36,628 nt of DNA from Lentisphaerales bacterium (lineage in GTDB: Bacteria; Verrucomicrobiota; Lentisphaeria; Lentisphaerales; Lentisphaeraceae), in assembly GCA_022446985.1 (NCBI GenBank), contig JAKVBD010000049.1, positions 1 to 36,628 of the forward strand, written 5' to 3'. Every line of letters starts with the position of its first letter. Within the stretch, counting starts at the first letter, position 1. This document shows positions 7,651-16,628 of this stretch, piece after piece. A program made the translations under genes and the position numbers. The notes beneath the pieces are model-generated. The model had not been told where the DNA came from. It ran no database searches and saw nothing but the letters and a program-made list of their open reading frames with translations.

Positions 7651-9519
7651 CTATTCATACCAACCATCGTTTAGAAGATCATTGAGTAGGTATGAATAAA
7701 ATTGTTGTTTGTATGCAGCTCCGCCTGGACCTGCATTCGCTACAAGGAACTTCAATTTTTCAGGGATGAAAAGGACTGAGTGAAGGTTAGAATCCATGGC
7801 GACAGGTGCGTTCATAAGGTCGATGGCGCCTTTCTCATCAATTTTTGAAAAGTTCTTTTTTGCTTTGCCATGCAGGTGTTCATAACGCTCCCCTCCAGAT
7901 AAAAGGATGCAGTCTGGTAAGCTATATTTAAGTTTTTCATGTTTTTGGGCGTAATCGACAAACTCAATTTTATCGGGGAGGGCATAAACTCCTACGGCGG
8001 ATTTATCTTTGCCATCGGTAAATACGTAGTAGTATTCACAGGTTCTGGGGTTCTCAGAAAAGATTTTTTTGACATCTTCTAGTGTATGGCCATTTTCCAA
8101 AGCCATACGCATGAGTATAGGCATAGTGACGCCATCCCAATCGCCTTCACCACGTCCGCCCATTTCACCGAGCGAAATCTTCTTCTGGTTTATGCCGCTT
8201 ACAGAGCCGATAAAGCTGGCAAAGCCGATATTCACGAAAGGTATTTTGTCTTCTTTCTCAACGGCAAATATAGCGGCATTATTTTGCAAGCCAACGGTAC
8301 ACATGTAGTCGAGAATCCGACCGTGATATAGAGTCCCATTTTTGGTTGCTGAATCTTTTATGGCAAAACCGGAACAGTGGAAAAGGGCAGGAAAGTAATT
8401 GGCGAGATGAATAGATTCGCGGTCAATGCCGCTGCCATCAGCAACTCCTTTAATCTCCTCGAGATACTCGGGAGGTGTAAATTTATCGAGCCTTTTTAGA
8501 GCTCCGCGAATGTCATCGAGAAACCAACGACCTTTTTTGACTGAGTAAACGAGCCCAACGAGATAAAGTGTGCTGTCAGTAGTGCGGCGAATTTCTTTGG
8601 GGAGGAATTGCCCGTGTTGCCAGCCTATTTCGTAGGAATTACCTTTTAGCTTAATCAAGCGTCGTCCATCGAGCATTTTGTAGTAACCGTGTTTGCCTTT
8701 ACGGACAAAATTTTCTTTGCTTTGAGGCTGGGCTTCCCAGAATTTAACTTCAGCCAGTCGAGCTAATCCTCTGGTCAGGCTTTTATGAAGTTCATGCTTG
8801 TCGACATTTATCGTTTTAGTAATTTGGAAGTCTGCAGGTTTAGGAAGAAGCTTGGCATATTTAAAGACTTGGGGCCTTAGTTTTAGGCAGGATTTTTCTG
8901 TCTTTATACAGATCTCCGCCAGTTCCCCGGAGTCTCGCGAAATTTTACAGATGGCGACTTCATGTTTGCCTTTTTGGATAGCGTATGATTCATACTTATA
9001 AGTACTTGGTAGAGGCTTTACTGTGAGGCTGAGTTTTTGGACAAGGGTTTTTAGCGATGTCGAACCCAAAAGCTGTGGAAGGTCTAACCACTTTTGCAGT
9101 TCTGGTTCCATATTCAGAGCTGTTGCAATGCTGTTTTCGAGTGAAAAACTCAAGTCATTTTTATTTCCAGATTTTGAGTCGATAAATAAAGTCTCACTAT
9201 GAGGGATATACATAAACAGTTCATCATTGTTTCTGGTGAGTTGCATTTTAAAATAGTGATACTTAAAGGCAATAGAAAACTTATTCTCTGATATGCGGAC
9301 ATACTTTAAGTGGCCGCTACGTTTTTTGATTTCGCCCTTTTCTTCTTGTTGAAGTTTATAGTCAATGTGGTAGGTGAAAGGGGATTTCCCTCTTTCTTTA
9401 AGATTGGCGGTAAAAGACTCGAAAGCTTTATAAAAATTAGTTGCATCTTTAGGGACCTCGGTGACGCATGAGGTGAGATAGAGGCCCAGAAAGATTAACA
9501 GGTGACCTAAATATTTCAC
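7651..9519 (-). CDS. Lipoprotein with C45-type acyltransferase/hydrolase domain
   Basis: A 622-residue predicted lipoprotein (signal peptide, lipobox LTSC, Cys18). Residues about 30-215 form a beta-rich domain with successive strands such as FSIAFKYHYFKMQLT and ELFMYIPHSETLFID, reminiscent of LolA/LppX-like outer-membrane carrier folds. Residues about 285-620 are a peptidase C45 / acyl-CoA:6-aminopenicillanate acyltransferase-like domain: GNSYEIGWQHGQFL, then GVADGSGI, then FHCSGFAIKD with the presumed autocatalytic nucleophile Cys382, then LYHGRILDY and SLGEMGGRGEG. In this Ntn-hydrolase family the chain is cut before the Cys. Here that would release the catalytic part from the lipid-anchored half unless the two stay associated. 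The start is GTG with GGAG seven bases upstream. The substrate cannot be told; amide bonds of acylated amines or amino acids are typical. Confidence 0.82.
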   Translation of the reverse strand: MKYLGHLLIFLGLYLTSCVTEVPKDATNFYKAFESFTANLKERGKSPFTYHIDYKLQQEEKGEIKKRSGHLKYVRISENKFSIAFKYHYFKMQLTRNNDELFMYIPHSETLFIDSKSGNKNDLSFSLENSIATALNMEPELQKWLDLPQLLGSTSLKTLVQKLSLTVKPLPSTYKYESYAIQKGKHEVAICKISRDSGELAEICIKTEKSCLKLRPQVFKYAKLLPKPADFQITKTINVDKHELHKSLTRGLARLAEVKFWEAQPQSKENFVRKGKHGYYKMLDGRRLIKLKGNSYEIGWQHGQFLPKEIRRTTDSTLYLVGLVYSVKKGRWFLDDIRGALKRLDKFTPPEYLEEIKGVADGSGIDRESIHLANYFPALFHCSGFAIKDSATKNGTLYHGRILDYMCTVGLQNNAAIFAVEKEDKIPFVNIGFASFIGSVSGINQKKISLGEMGGRGEGDWDGVTMPILMRMALENGHTLEDVKKIFSENPRTCEYYYVFTDGKDKSAVGVYALPDKIEFVDYAQKHEKLKYSLPDCILLSGGERYEHLHGKAKKNFSKIDEKGAIDLMNAPVAMDSNLHSVLFIPEKLKFLVANAGPGGAAYKQQFYSYLLNDLLNDGWYE

Positions 9520-9596
9520 AGTAAATCTCCACTTTCATTTAATATAGGTTTTCCGACCTGTAAATGGAAAAAACTTTGAGGAAATAAATGGAATCG

Positions 9597-10349
9597 TTAG
9601 TTTCGGTACTCTTTGAGGAACTCCATGGTATGGTCGCCTGGACATGAAGTATTGCCAAGTTCACGATGGGCAAAAAGCTTCTCTTCTGAGATTTTATATT
9701 TTTCCTGAAGAGCTTCAATGAGTTGTTTAAGAGACTTTTCCTGAGCGGGATTTAACTTATCTGAATTAAAGTCGCCCAGCATGGCAATGCCGATATTTGC
9801 AGTATTATTGTTTTTGACGTGGGCTCCATAATAGTGCAGTAGTCTGCCTTCGTAAATCTTACCGGTTTTACCAATAAGGAAGTGGTAACCAATATCAGCC
9901 CACTTGCGCATATTGATGTGATATTTTTGAACTGACTGCAAAAAGTGAATTTCACTTCTTTTTGGGGCATCTTTGTTTTCGGTCGTATGATGAACGGTGA
10001 TTTTATTGAAGCCTTTAGATTCGTTCATTTTCTTAGGCTTTTGAGCACCCCAAACATTTCTGTGAATTATTTCGAGTTGTTGCATTTTGTCGCCACTTTT
10101 CATTTGTGAAACTCCAGGTAAAAGGATGATTTGCCCGGACATGATGCGACTGTCTTTGAGATTGTTATAACACATTATTTCTTTGACTGACAGTGTGGAA
10201 TTTCTGGAGATCGCAGTGAGGGTATCTCCAGATTGAACGGTGTAAATGTAAGGCTTGGAGTCATCGCGTGATTGGCAGGAGATGAGTAGAACTATACAAA
10301 AGCTGCTAAGAGTCAGAAGGCTGGATAAAAAGAAAATGATTTTCTTCAT
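9597..10349 (-). CDS. N-acetylmuramoyl-L-alanine amidase (Amidase_2) with LysM domain
   Basis: A cell-wall hydrolase that cleaves the bond between N-acetylmuramic acid and L-alanine of the stem peptide in the periplasm. From the ATG at 10349 it has 250 residues: signal/anchor sequence (MKKIIFFLSSLLTL, with a possible lipobox LISC), a LysM peptidoglycan-binding domain around residues 34-80 (YTVQSGDTLTAISRN, SGQIILLPG), then an Amidase_2/PGRP domain with His120-His121 (ITVHHTTE), His228 (AHREL) and Cys236 (SCPGD) as zinc-site residues. An in-frame ATG ten codons upstream (10379) would overlap the preceding djlA-like gene; the inner start gives the more normal signal peptide, but neither has a good ribosome binding site, so translational coupling is likely. 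It is the last gene of the prlC - djlA-like - amidase unit. Confidence 0.88.
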   Translation of the reverse strand: MKKIIFFLSSLLTLSSFCIVLLISCQSRDDSKPYIYTVQSGDTLTAISRNSTLSVKEIMCYNNLKDSRIMSGQIILLPGVSQMKSGDKMQQLEIIHRNVWGAQKPKKMNESKGFNKITVHHTTENKDAPKRSEIHFLQSVQKYHINMRKWADIGYHFLIGKTGKIYEGRLLHYYGAHVKNNNTANIGIAMLGDFNSDKLNPAQEKSLKQLIEALQEKYKISEEKLFAHRELGNTSCPGDHTMEFLKEYRN

Positions 10350-10354
10350 GCGTT

Positions 10355-11110
10355 TTATCTGATATTCCTGATTTTGCATAGAGTTGAGTACGCTTCGCTG
10401 ATCTCTTTAAATTTTTGCTCGGTAATTTTTTTTACCCCATCTGAAACATTTTGAGCGGCCAGTCTGTCAGGGTGATAATCTTTAGAAAGCGTTCTGTAGG
10501 CTTTCTTTAATTCTTCATCTGAACAACTCGGATTACACCCAAGGATGTTATAAAGAGGATCGAGATCTGGCAGGCAATCTCTCCTGATATTTTCATAAGG
10601 AGCTGAATTTAATTCAAAATGGCGAAGGCAAGTTAGCAGTAAACGGTCTTCTTCGGGATGAAGAATGCCATCTGACAAAGCTACCGCGAGAAGCATTTCA
10701 AAAACCTGGGCGCGAGTCGCTAAGTCGTGTTGATAAGCGAGAGTAAACTCCTTACAGACTGGTTCGAACTTTTCTTCGTTATTCTTAGCTTCGTTAAAAA
10801 GACGTGTTGCCTTCTTTCTGGATTCGGCATTTAGATTCAAATGCTCGACCATGAACATCTTGATTGTTTTGACTTCCTCTTCAGTGACGTAACCATCGGC
10901 TTTGGCCATTTTGGCCAACATGAAAAAGGTGCTGTCAAAAAGGATCTTTCGGCGCTTTTCGGGAGCCATAGGAATAGGCTCTTTCTGGGCAGGGTTATTA
11001 CTTTTAGAGCTACTGTCATACATATGTCCAAAAGATGCCCCCGCCATAGCACCGGCAGGCCCGAACATAGCGCCGAGACTACCACCGATTATTTTGCCGT
11101 ACCAGGACAT
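10355..11110 (-). CDS. djlA: DjlA-like TerB / J-domain co-chaperone
   Basis: A 251-residue membrane-anchored co-chaperone that should stimulate the ATPase of DnaK at the inner membrane. The N-terminus [19 protein letters not shown]... ending in GHMYD closely resembles the single glycine-rich membrane segment of DjlA. Residues about 55-180 form a TerB-like helical domain ([28 protein letters not shown] repeat halves). Residues about 185-250 are a J domain with the essential HPD at 213-215. The start codon overlaps the stop of prlC by one base (TAATG), which implies translational coupling. The downstream amidase start is five bases behind its stop. The link of an envelope co-chaperone with a peptidase and an amidase fits envelope maintenance, but this is inference. 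Confidence 0.87.
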   Translation of the reverse strand: MSWYGKIIGGSLGAMFGPAGAMAGASFGHMYDSSSKSNNPAQKEPIPMAPEKRRKILFDSTFFMLAKMAKADGYVTEEEVKTIKMFMVEHLNLNAESRKKATRLFNEAKNNEEKFEPVCKEFTLAYQHDLATRAQVFEMLLAVALSDGILHPEEDRLLLTCLRHFELNSAPYENIRRDCLPDLDPLYNILGCNPSCSDEELKKAYRTLSKDYHPDRLAAQNVSDGVKKITEQKFKEISEAYSTLCKIRNIR

Positions 11111-13146
11111 TAAGCACCGATTCCAGAGTGACGTAGAAGAGCATCTACTTCTGGAGCTCTACCACGGAATGCTTTGAAGAGATCTGCGGCATCTTCAGAA
11201 CCGCCTTTTTGCAGGATGTTCTCAAGGAATTCCTGACCGGTTTTGCTATCAAAAATACCATTTTCTTCAAATTTTGAGAAAGCATCGGCAGACAGAACTT
11301 CAGCCCATTTGTAGGAGTAGTAACCTGCAGAGTAACCACCAGCAAAAATGTGGCTGAACCCGTGCTGAAATCGGTTGAATTCAGGAGTTTCTGCAACAGA
11401 TACTTTTGAGCGGACGTCATCGAGAATAGCTTGAATGCCTTTGTAGCCTTCAGTGCCGTATTCAGTGTGAAGTTTAAAATCGAATAAGCCAAACTGTAGT
11501 TGACGGAGCATAGCAGTTGCAGAATTGAAGTTTTTAGCAGCTAAAAGCTTGTCGATCATTTCCTGTGGAATTTTTTCGCCCGTCTCAAAATGTTCGGCGA
11601 TGATGTCGAGACCCTCTTTTTCCCAAACCCAGTTTTCAAGGAATTGACTTGGCAGTTCTACGGCATCCCAGGCAACGCCATTGATCCCGGAAACGGAAAC
11701 AACATCTATTTTTGTCAGCATGTGGTGAATACCGTGGCCAAATTCATGGAAAAGAGTCGTCACTTCGTTGTGAGTGAGAAGAGCAGGTTTATCTCCGACC
11801 GGACCTGTGAAGTTACAAGTGAGGTAAGCCACTGGAAGTTGTAGCTCACCATCGACAATCATGCGGGCACGACAGTCATCCATCCAGGCACCACCGCGTT
11901 TGTGAGCTCTAGCAAATAGGTCTAAATAAAAGCTGGCAATGTGCTTGCCGTCTTTTTTGACATGGTAAAAGCGAACTTCTTCATGGTAAGTGTCGAAATC
12001 AGTAGTTTGCTCAACAGTAATCCCAAATAGTTTATTGACGATTTCAAACATACCGCTTACGACGCGATCGGCAGCAAAGTAAGGTCTGAGTTCTTCCTGA
12101 GAAATGGCGAACTTATGCTGTCTTAGCTTTTCTGATACAAAGCCAGAATCCCAGGCTTCTAAAGAGTCCATTTCCAGTTCTTCTTTGGCATATTTCTTCA
12201 GTTCTTCATACTCAGATTTTCCCTGAGCGATTGATTTGTTGGCTAAGTCATTTAAGAAGCCAAGGACTTCATCTGTTGATGACGCCATTTTAGTGGCGAT
12301 GGAAAGTTCAGAGTAGCAATTAAAATCGAGAAGTTTGGCTAACTCGAGTTTAAGTTTGAGGATCTCCTCCATAACTTCAGTGTTGTCGAATTCTCCGGCA
12401 TTTGGACCTTGTTCTGAAGCACGAGTGCAGTAAGCGGTGTAGACTTCTTGGCGCAACTCGCGGTTTTCGCAATAAGTCATGATTGGAAAGAATGATGGGT
12501 AATCGAGGGTAAAAAGGTAACCTTCAAGTTCTTTTTCTTTGGCTGCAGCTTTGGCACCTTCCAATGCACTTTCAGGTAGGCCTTTAAGATCATCTTCGCT
12601 GATAACATTTTTAGTCCAGGCCATGGTGGCATCCAGAACGTTATTTGAAAATTTACTGGAAAGTTCAGAAAGTCTTTTCTTGAGTTCCCCATAGCGCTTT
12701 TGCTTTTCTTCAGGAAGAGCAATGCCCGAAAGTTTGAAGTCGCGCAGGCCATCTTGGATAGTCTTTTTCTGAGCTTTGGAGTAGTTAGCAAAATCAGGGC
12801 TTTCCGAAAGCTTTAAATAGACCTCATATAGATCTTTATTTTGCCCAAGTTCTGTACTTAATTCAGAAAGCATGGGCAGGCATTTTTCATAAGCCTTGCG
12901 AAGCTCAGGGCTATTGACAACTGAATTCATATGGCCAACAGGAGAGAAAGCTTTACTGAGTTTATTGGAGACTTCATCTATTGGCTGGATGAAATTTTCC
13001 CATGTCGGGGATTTAATATCTTTTACTTTTTGAAGAACAAACTCGCGATTATCATTTATCAATTTCTCTATCGCCGGGACGATGTGTTCAGTCTTAATAG
13101 ATGAAAATGGCGGTAGTACGTGATCTTCGAGTAAAGGGTTGCTCAT
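11110..13146 (-). CDS. prlC: Oligopeptidase A, M3 family metallopeptidase
   Basis: Cytoplasmic zinc oligopeptidase of 678 residues, the usual length for the OpdA/PrlC group; it degrades peptides left by proteases and cleaved signal peptides. The catalytic motif HEFGH lies at 467-471 (His467, Glu468, His471) and the third zinc ligand is Glu497 in [10 protein letters not shown], a block that is almost identical in PrlC proteins. The N-terminus ([20 protein letters not shown]) and the substrate-binding tail [21 protein letters not shown] are also typical. The ATG is preceded by AGGA six bases upstream. It is the first gene of a three-gene unit: its stop codon overlaps the djlA-like start. Confidence 0.95.
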   Translation of the reverse strand: MSNPLLEDHVLPPFSSIKTEHIVPAIEKLINDNREFVLQKVKDIKSPTWENFIQPIDEVSNKLSKAFSPVGHMNSVVNSPELRKAYEKCLPMLSELSTELGQNKDLYEVYLKLSESPDFANYSKAQKKTIQDGLRDFKLSGIALPEEKQKRYGELKKRLSELSSKFSNNVLDATMAWTKNVISEDDLKGLPESALEGAKAAAKEKELEGYLFTLDYPSFFPIMTYCENRELRQEVYTAYCTRASEQGPNAGEFDNTEVMEEILKLKLELAKLLDFNCYSELSIATKMASSTDEVLGFLNDLANKSIAQGKSEYEELKKYAKEELEMDSLEAWDSGFVSEKLRQHKFAISQEELRPYFAADRVVSGMFEIVNKLFGITVEQTTDFDTYHEEVRFYHVKKDGKHIASFYLDLFARAHKRGGAWMDDCRARMIVDGELQLPVAYLTCNFTGPVGDKPALLTHNEVTTLFHEFGHGIHHMLTKIDVVSVSGINGVAWDAVELPSQFLENWVWEKEGLDIIAEHFETGEKIPQEMIDKLLAAKNFNSATAMLRQLQFGLFDFKLHTEYGTEGYKGIQAILDDVRSKVSVAETPEFNRFQHGFSHIFAGGYSAGYYSYKWAEVLSADAFSKFEENGIFDSKTGQEFLENILQKGGSEDAADLFKAFRGRAPEVDALLRHSGIGA

Positions 13147-13208
13147 TTGCTTTCCTGAAAATTTTAAATTGCTTTTAGTTAATCATAATTTATTTTGAAG
13201 GAAGTTCC

Positions 13209-13251
13209 ATTCTTGAAGAAGAATAAGGGTGCTTACTTTGATTTATTTTGA
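13209..13251 (+). repeat. Direct repeat, copy A
   Basis: This 43-base sequence matches 13855-13894 with one 3-base gap and a short divergent patch; the last 20 bases (CTTACTTTGATTTATTTTGA) are identical. Copy A includes the end of the transposase relic and may be the downstream terminus of that element. Confidence 0.8.
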
Positions 13252-13536
13252 CCAGAATCCGTTAAAGATTAGATCTTTTAGGGTAGAAAGAAAGAAAACC
13301 CGCTGTCCGATCAGCTCTTGTTGGCTGTGTTTCACCTATGACTGGTTGCGTTTATCGATAAATGATTCGGTAAAATTCTTGCTCGATGTGTGCCTTTCGA
13401 CCTCGCGTAAAATCAACATACCAGCATTACTACTAACCTCTGGTGCGTCGAATTGTAATTGTAGTTTCTTGCCATTGGTATTGCTGAATAACATTGGCTG
13501 AACGTTTTGGGCTTGATCTTCTTTCAATGAAGTCAT
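13243..13536 (-). pseudogene. IS1380-type transposase, N-terminal fragment with internal stop
   Basis: The frame starts MTSLKEDQAQNVQPMLFS and continues with KLQLQFDAPEVSSNAGMLIL and LREVERH, the typical opening of IS1380-family DDE transposases (strand, then SS-x-G-LLLLRE). After the codons for DKRNQS there is an in-frame TAG at 13336-13338, but the homology carries straight on with VKHSQQELIGQRVF, which matches the family block (R-V-x-H-S-x-x-E-L-L-x-Q-R). The frame then ends at 13243, so the catalytic DDE core is absent. This is a dead element: a nonsense mutation plus loss of roughly the last three quarters. The family call is from memory of the conserved N-terminus. Confidence 0.75.
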
Positions 13537-13854
13537 AGTTTAGAATCCTAAGTTGGTTTTTGTGTCTTTTGTTGTAGTAAATTTAATGTACACCGATACC
13601 AACTTTTTTCGCTTAATCTCACTGGTTATTCAGATATAAACATTTCATGTATAGATGATTGTGTAAATTATAATGATTTTCTATTCTATTTTTGTGAATT
13701 ATTCAGGCTAGAGATGATTTTCGTATTTGTTACAGAAGTCTCCAGATGCTTACGACTTAATATGATGAGGCTATGTTTCTGCAGTCTTATTTTGACAAGC
13801 TGAGAAAATGATATTGGGCCCACTGAATTTAGTTTATAATATTTCTTATTTATG

Positions 13855-13894
13855 ATTCTTGAAGAATAATGACACTTACTTTGATTTATTTTGA
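13855..13894 (+). repeat. Direct repeat, copy B
   Basis: Second copy of the sequence at 13209-13251, in the same orientation and 646 bases downstream, just before the zinc-ribbon protein gene. Here no transposase sequence adjoins it, so it may be the end of another, almost wholly deleted copy of the same mobile element, or one side of a larger insertion. Confidence 0.8.
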
Positions 13895-13943
13895 GTAGAG
13901 AATACAGTGATTCTATCAAGAATGGGCTAAAATAAGGGATACT

Positions 13944-14726
13944 ATGGATGCACCAAAGTTTACAATTAGAAGATTGGGGGAAGAGAATCAGACGCTTGAA
14001 GAAAGCAAGGATGATAAGCTGACAACTTCTTATGCTCCAGGAGACACCGAGTCCGAAATAGATTATGAATTAGAGCTCAGCTTAGAAAGTCCTGGTAAGT
14101 CGATTGAAGGAAATGATTCAACGCAGGATAGTCCAGAATCAAGATCTATAAGAGGGCCCAGAGTAAAGACTAAGCTTCAATTGAAAAAGAAAGAACCAGT
14201 TGTCTTAGAGGGAAACTTATGTCCTGAATGTAATGCAAAAGTTAAAAAGAATGCTTCTTCCTGCGGCTCATGTGGGCAACAGTTTGTGTCACAAAACAAG
14301 ACGAAAGCCGATTTTTCAAGTACACCTATCTTCCATAGAGGAACGAATTATGAGAATAATAAAATCAGATATGAAGGGATCAATCGGATTACTTATTTTA
14401 TCCTTAATATTATCATTGTTCCTTTGGCACTTATGGGGCAGATTAAGACCAAAGATAATAGTCTGCCTCTTTTTGTTTTGATTACTGTAGGATTCGTAAT
14501 TATTAAGTTATTTTTAGGAGCAAAGCGTTTACAGAATACGGGAACATCTGGAGTTTTTATTTTTACTTCCCTCATACCTTTAGTGAACCTTTGGACTTTT
14601 TACCGATTATATATTTGCCAATCAGGCTACTCTAATAATGATCACAAATTGGATTTTTGGGGAAAGTTACTTGCATTACCCTTTTTACTGATTGTTATAG
14701 CTGCAGTTAGTAGAATATTTAGGTGA
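13944..14726 (+). CDS. Zinc-ribbon protein with DUF805-like membrane domain
   Basis: A 260-residue protein and first gene of an unrecognised three-gene cluster. Residues 1-85 are acidic and probably disordered. A zinc ribbon follows (CPEC and CGSC, near residues 94-113). Residues about 145-260 contain four hydrophobic segments (RITYFILNIIIVPLALMG, LPLFVLITVGFVIIKLFL, the GVFIFTSLIPLVNLWTF region, and LLALPFLLIVIAAVSRIF). The block AKRLQNTGTSG followed by SLIPLVN is like the R-R-L-H-D-x-G-x-S-G plus SLIPL signature of DUF805 inner-membrane proteins. A cytosolic zinc-binding head on a membrane anchor is inferred. The following gene starts 48 bases downstream on the same strand. The function is unknown. 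Confidence 0.75.
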   Translation: MDAPKFTIRRLGEENQTLEESKDDKLTTSYAPGDTESEIDYELELSLESPGKSIEGNDSTQDSPESRSIRGPRVKTKLQLKKKEPVVLEGNLCPECNAKVKKNASSCGSCGQQFVSQNKTKADFSSTPIFHRGTNYENNKIRYEGINRITYFILNIIIVPLALMGQIKTKDNSLPLFVLITVGFVIIKLFLGAKRLQNTGTSGVFIFTSLIPLVNLWTFYRLYICQSGYSNNDHKLDFWGKLLALPFLLIVIAAVSRIFR

Positions 14727-14774
14727 TGTATTAAAAGTTTTATAGTATAGATGTGAAATTGCAGGGTAGGCTGA

Positions 14775-16628
14775 ATGACCGATTTAGATAGTCTTGTTTT
14801 AGTGGCTGAAGATGAAGAGCAGAGTTCTTATAAGCGTCGCCAGGCTTTGAGTGATTTGATGAAGCATCATCATGAAGATGAACGGAGCTACACAGCCTTT
14901 AAAAATGCGACACAAACAAATGATTCTTTCCTGATTCGTGAAATGGTCTCTTCTGTCAAAGACGTTAAAGCTCCAAAGCTTTTACCAATATTGAGGGATC
15001 TTCTTTCTGTTGGAGATGATTATACCAAGCGCGATGTGATTCAGGTATTGGGTAAGAATGGTGATGCAGAGGATTTAAAGCTTCTTGAAAGTTATGGTAA
15101 GGATAAATCTTACTCGGTCAGTTATGCTGCAAAACAAGCCATTGCCTCTTTGGAAAAGAAACTTGCTGAAACTTCAGTAGAAGACGAAGTTTCTGAGCCT
15201 CAGGAAGCCAAAGTTGAACCCGCGGAAGTTATCGAAGAAACTGTCGAGGAAGCTTCAGTAGAAGACGAAGTTTCTAAGCCTCAGGAAGCCAAAGTTGAAC
15301 CCGCGAAAGTTATCGAAGAAGTGACGGTGCCTGAGACCTTGGAAAAGTCGGTCGTTGACGAGAAGCCAGTAGCGGTTCCTTCTGAATTTTTAAATGAAGA
15401 GCGCGACTCACTTCATGATAATTCGATCTTTAAAGAACAACACTTGGATGATGTTCACCGTCACTACGAAGAAAAGTCTGAGTTGAGCTTTAGTGAAGTT
15501 GCTCCAGCCCTTTTTGCCGTTGATCAAGGTTTTGAAAATACTCGTCTAAAACAATTTTTTGGAATTCATTTACAATCTGCTCAAGCTCTCTACAAGCAAT
15601 TACAAGAGTGCCAGAAACAATTGCCTGTTAAAGAAAAAAAGCTTTCAGAAACTCGCCGTCGATTAACAATGTTGGAAGCAGATAAAGCCGATGATATAGA
15701 GATCTTGAAATCGACTGTAGTTGAAAGCTGCAAGAAAAGTAAAGATCTCGAGTGGGAGATCAAGAAAGCCAAGCTGGATATCGAGAATCTCGAAAAAGAA
15801 AATAAAAAGTTTTTTGTCAGCCTGTTGAATTCTTTTTCAGAAGACAGACAGCGTGAGATTGACGATAAAAAAGCAGATTTCGAGAAGAAACTAAAAAAGC
15901 TTAAACAGCAATTAGCGGATTCAGAGGTTGAGCTTTCGGAAGATAAGACTGAAGTGGAGATGCTTAAGCAACCCCTTATAAATCTTCAGCAAGAATTGCA
16001 GAATTGTGAGACAGATCGGGATTCCTGTTTAAAGAAATTGACAACAGTGGATCAACAAATAAACGAATTATATTTGAAGATTGTTGATGAGTCAGAAGAC
16101 CTTGAAAGTTTATTGTCGTTTTTAAATGAGATGAGCCTCATTGCTCTTTCAATTATTAAGAAGCTGAAGGTTTTAAGGGTGAATTTAGCAAGTTCAAAAG
16201 ATGAGCTGTCTGAATTGACTTTGCAGTTGAATGAAATTAATGGCAAGTCAATTGAGACGACTAAAGCTTTGGGCAGTTCTATCGAGAGAAGCTTTCATAC
16301 ACTTAGAACTTCAGCTAAAGAAAAAGTCCGAGTCGCGGCAAATGTCAATTTTAAAGAAGAATCTTCCTTCTTTGGTGGCTACTCAAATGCCAGTGGTTCT
16401 GCTAAAGGTTCAGGCTCGGCAATAATGCGCTATGAGATATCTGAAGTGAAGTGGGAACCAATTGCGAATCTCAATGACGATATATCAAAATTCAGAGCTC
16501 GTTTTGAGCTGCTGGGAGAGAAATCGACTGAGCATGACTTGCTGGCGAGGAAGATTCTAGGCCAGGAGAATCAGATCTGGCAATACGCCGATTATATCAG
16601 GCTTATGGTAGAGAGAGCTGATAGTTAA
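14775..16628 (+). CDS. HEAT-repeat and coiled-coil protein of unknown function
   Basis: A 617-residue soluble protein without signal peptide. Residues 1-135 are HEAT-like helical repeats (KAPKLLPILRDLLSVGDDYT, RDVIQVLGKNGDAEDLKLLE). Residues about 133-200 form an acidic Pro/Glu/Val linker made of two nearly identical 27-residue units. Residues about 258-510 are predicted coiled coil, opening with RLKQFFGIHLQSAQALYKQL and interrupted near SLLNSFSEDRQ. The C-terminal 80 residues, after a Gly/Ser-rich patch, look globular. No ATPase motif is present, so it is not an SMC protein. Its stop overlaps the start of the next gene by one base (TAATG), pointing to equimolar synthesis of the two proteins, whose coiled-coil halves also look related to each other. 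Confidence 0.8.
   Translation: MTDLDSLVLVAEDEEQSSYKRRQALSDLMKHHHEDERSYTAFKNATQTNDSFLIREMVSSVKDVKAPKLLPILRDLLSVGDDYTKRDVIQVLGKNGDAEDLKLLESYGKDKSYSVSYAAKQAIASLEKKLAETSVEDEVSEPQEAKVEPAEVIEETVEEASVEDEVSKPQEAKVEPAKVIEEVTVPETLEKSVVDEKPVAVPSEFLNEERDSLHDNSIFKEQHLDDVHRHYEEKSELSFSEVAPALFAVDQGFENTRLKQFFGIHLQSAQALYKQLQECQKQLPVKEKKLSETRRRLTMLEADKADDIEILKSTVVESCKKSKDLEWEIKKAKLDIENLEKENKKFFVSLLNSFSEDRQREIDDKKADFEKKLKKLKQQLADSEVELSEDKTEVEMLKQPLINLQQELQNCETDRDSCLKKLTTVDQQINELYLKIVDESEDLESLLSFLNEMSLIALSIIKKLKVLRVNLASSKDELSELTLQLNEINGKSIETTKALGSSIERSFHTLRTSAKEKVRVAANVNFKEESSFFGGYSNASGSAKGSGSAIMRYEISEVKWEPIANLNDDISKFRARFELLGEKSTEHDLLARKILGQENQIWQYADYIRLMVERADS
15171..15320 (+). repeat. 81-base tandem duplication inside the HEAT/coiled-coil gene
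   Basis: Two in-frame copies (15171-15251 and 15252-15320, the second incomplete) that encode SVEDEVSEPQEAKVEPAEVI and SVEDEVSKPQEAKVEPAKVI. The DNA copies differ at only a few positions, so the duplication is recent. It lengthens an acidic linker between the HEAT part and the coiled coil. Confidence 0.95.

Larger units (their letters stand above)
13147..13943. other. Intergenic scar with transposase relic and duplicated sequence
   Basis: Nearly 800 bases without an intact gene between two genes that point away from each other. It holds the broken IS1380-type transposase (13243-13536), two direct copies of a 40-base sequence (13209-13251 and 13855-13894), and AT-rich filler. The minus-strand open frame at 13686-13919 has low-complexity composition, starts inside the second repeat copy and is not supported as a gene. 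The promoter of the gene at 13944 must lie near the right end but was not identified. Confidence 0.7.

Noticed and set aside
13686..13919. 77-codon minus-strand ORF in the scar
   Set aside because: Its N-terminal codons are the repeat copy B, the composition is low-complexity, and no ribosome binding site or family pattern is visible.
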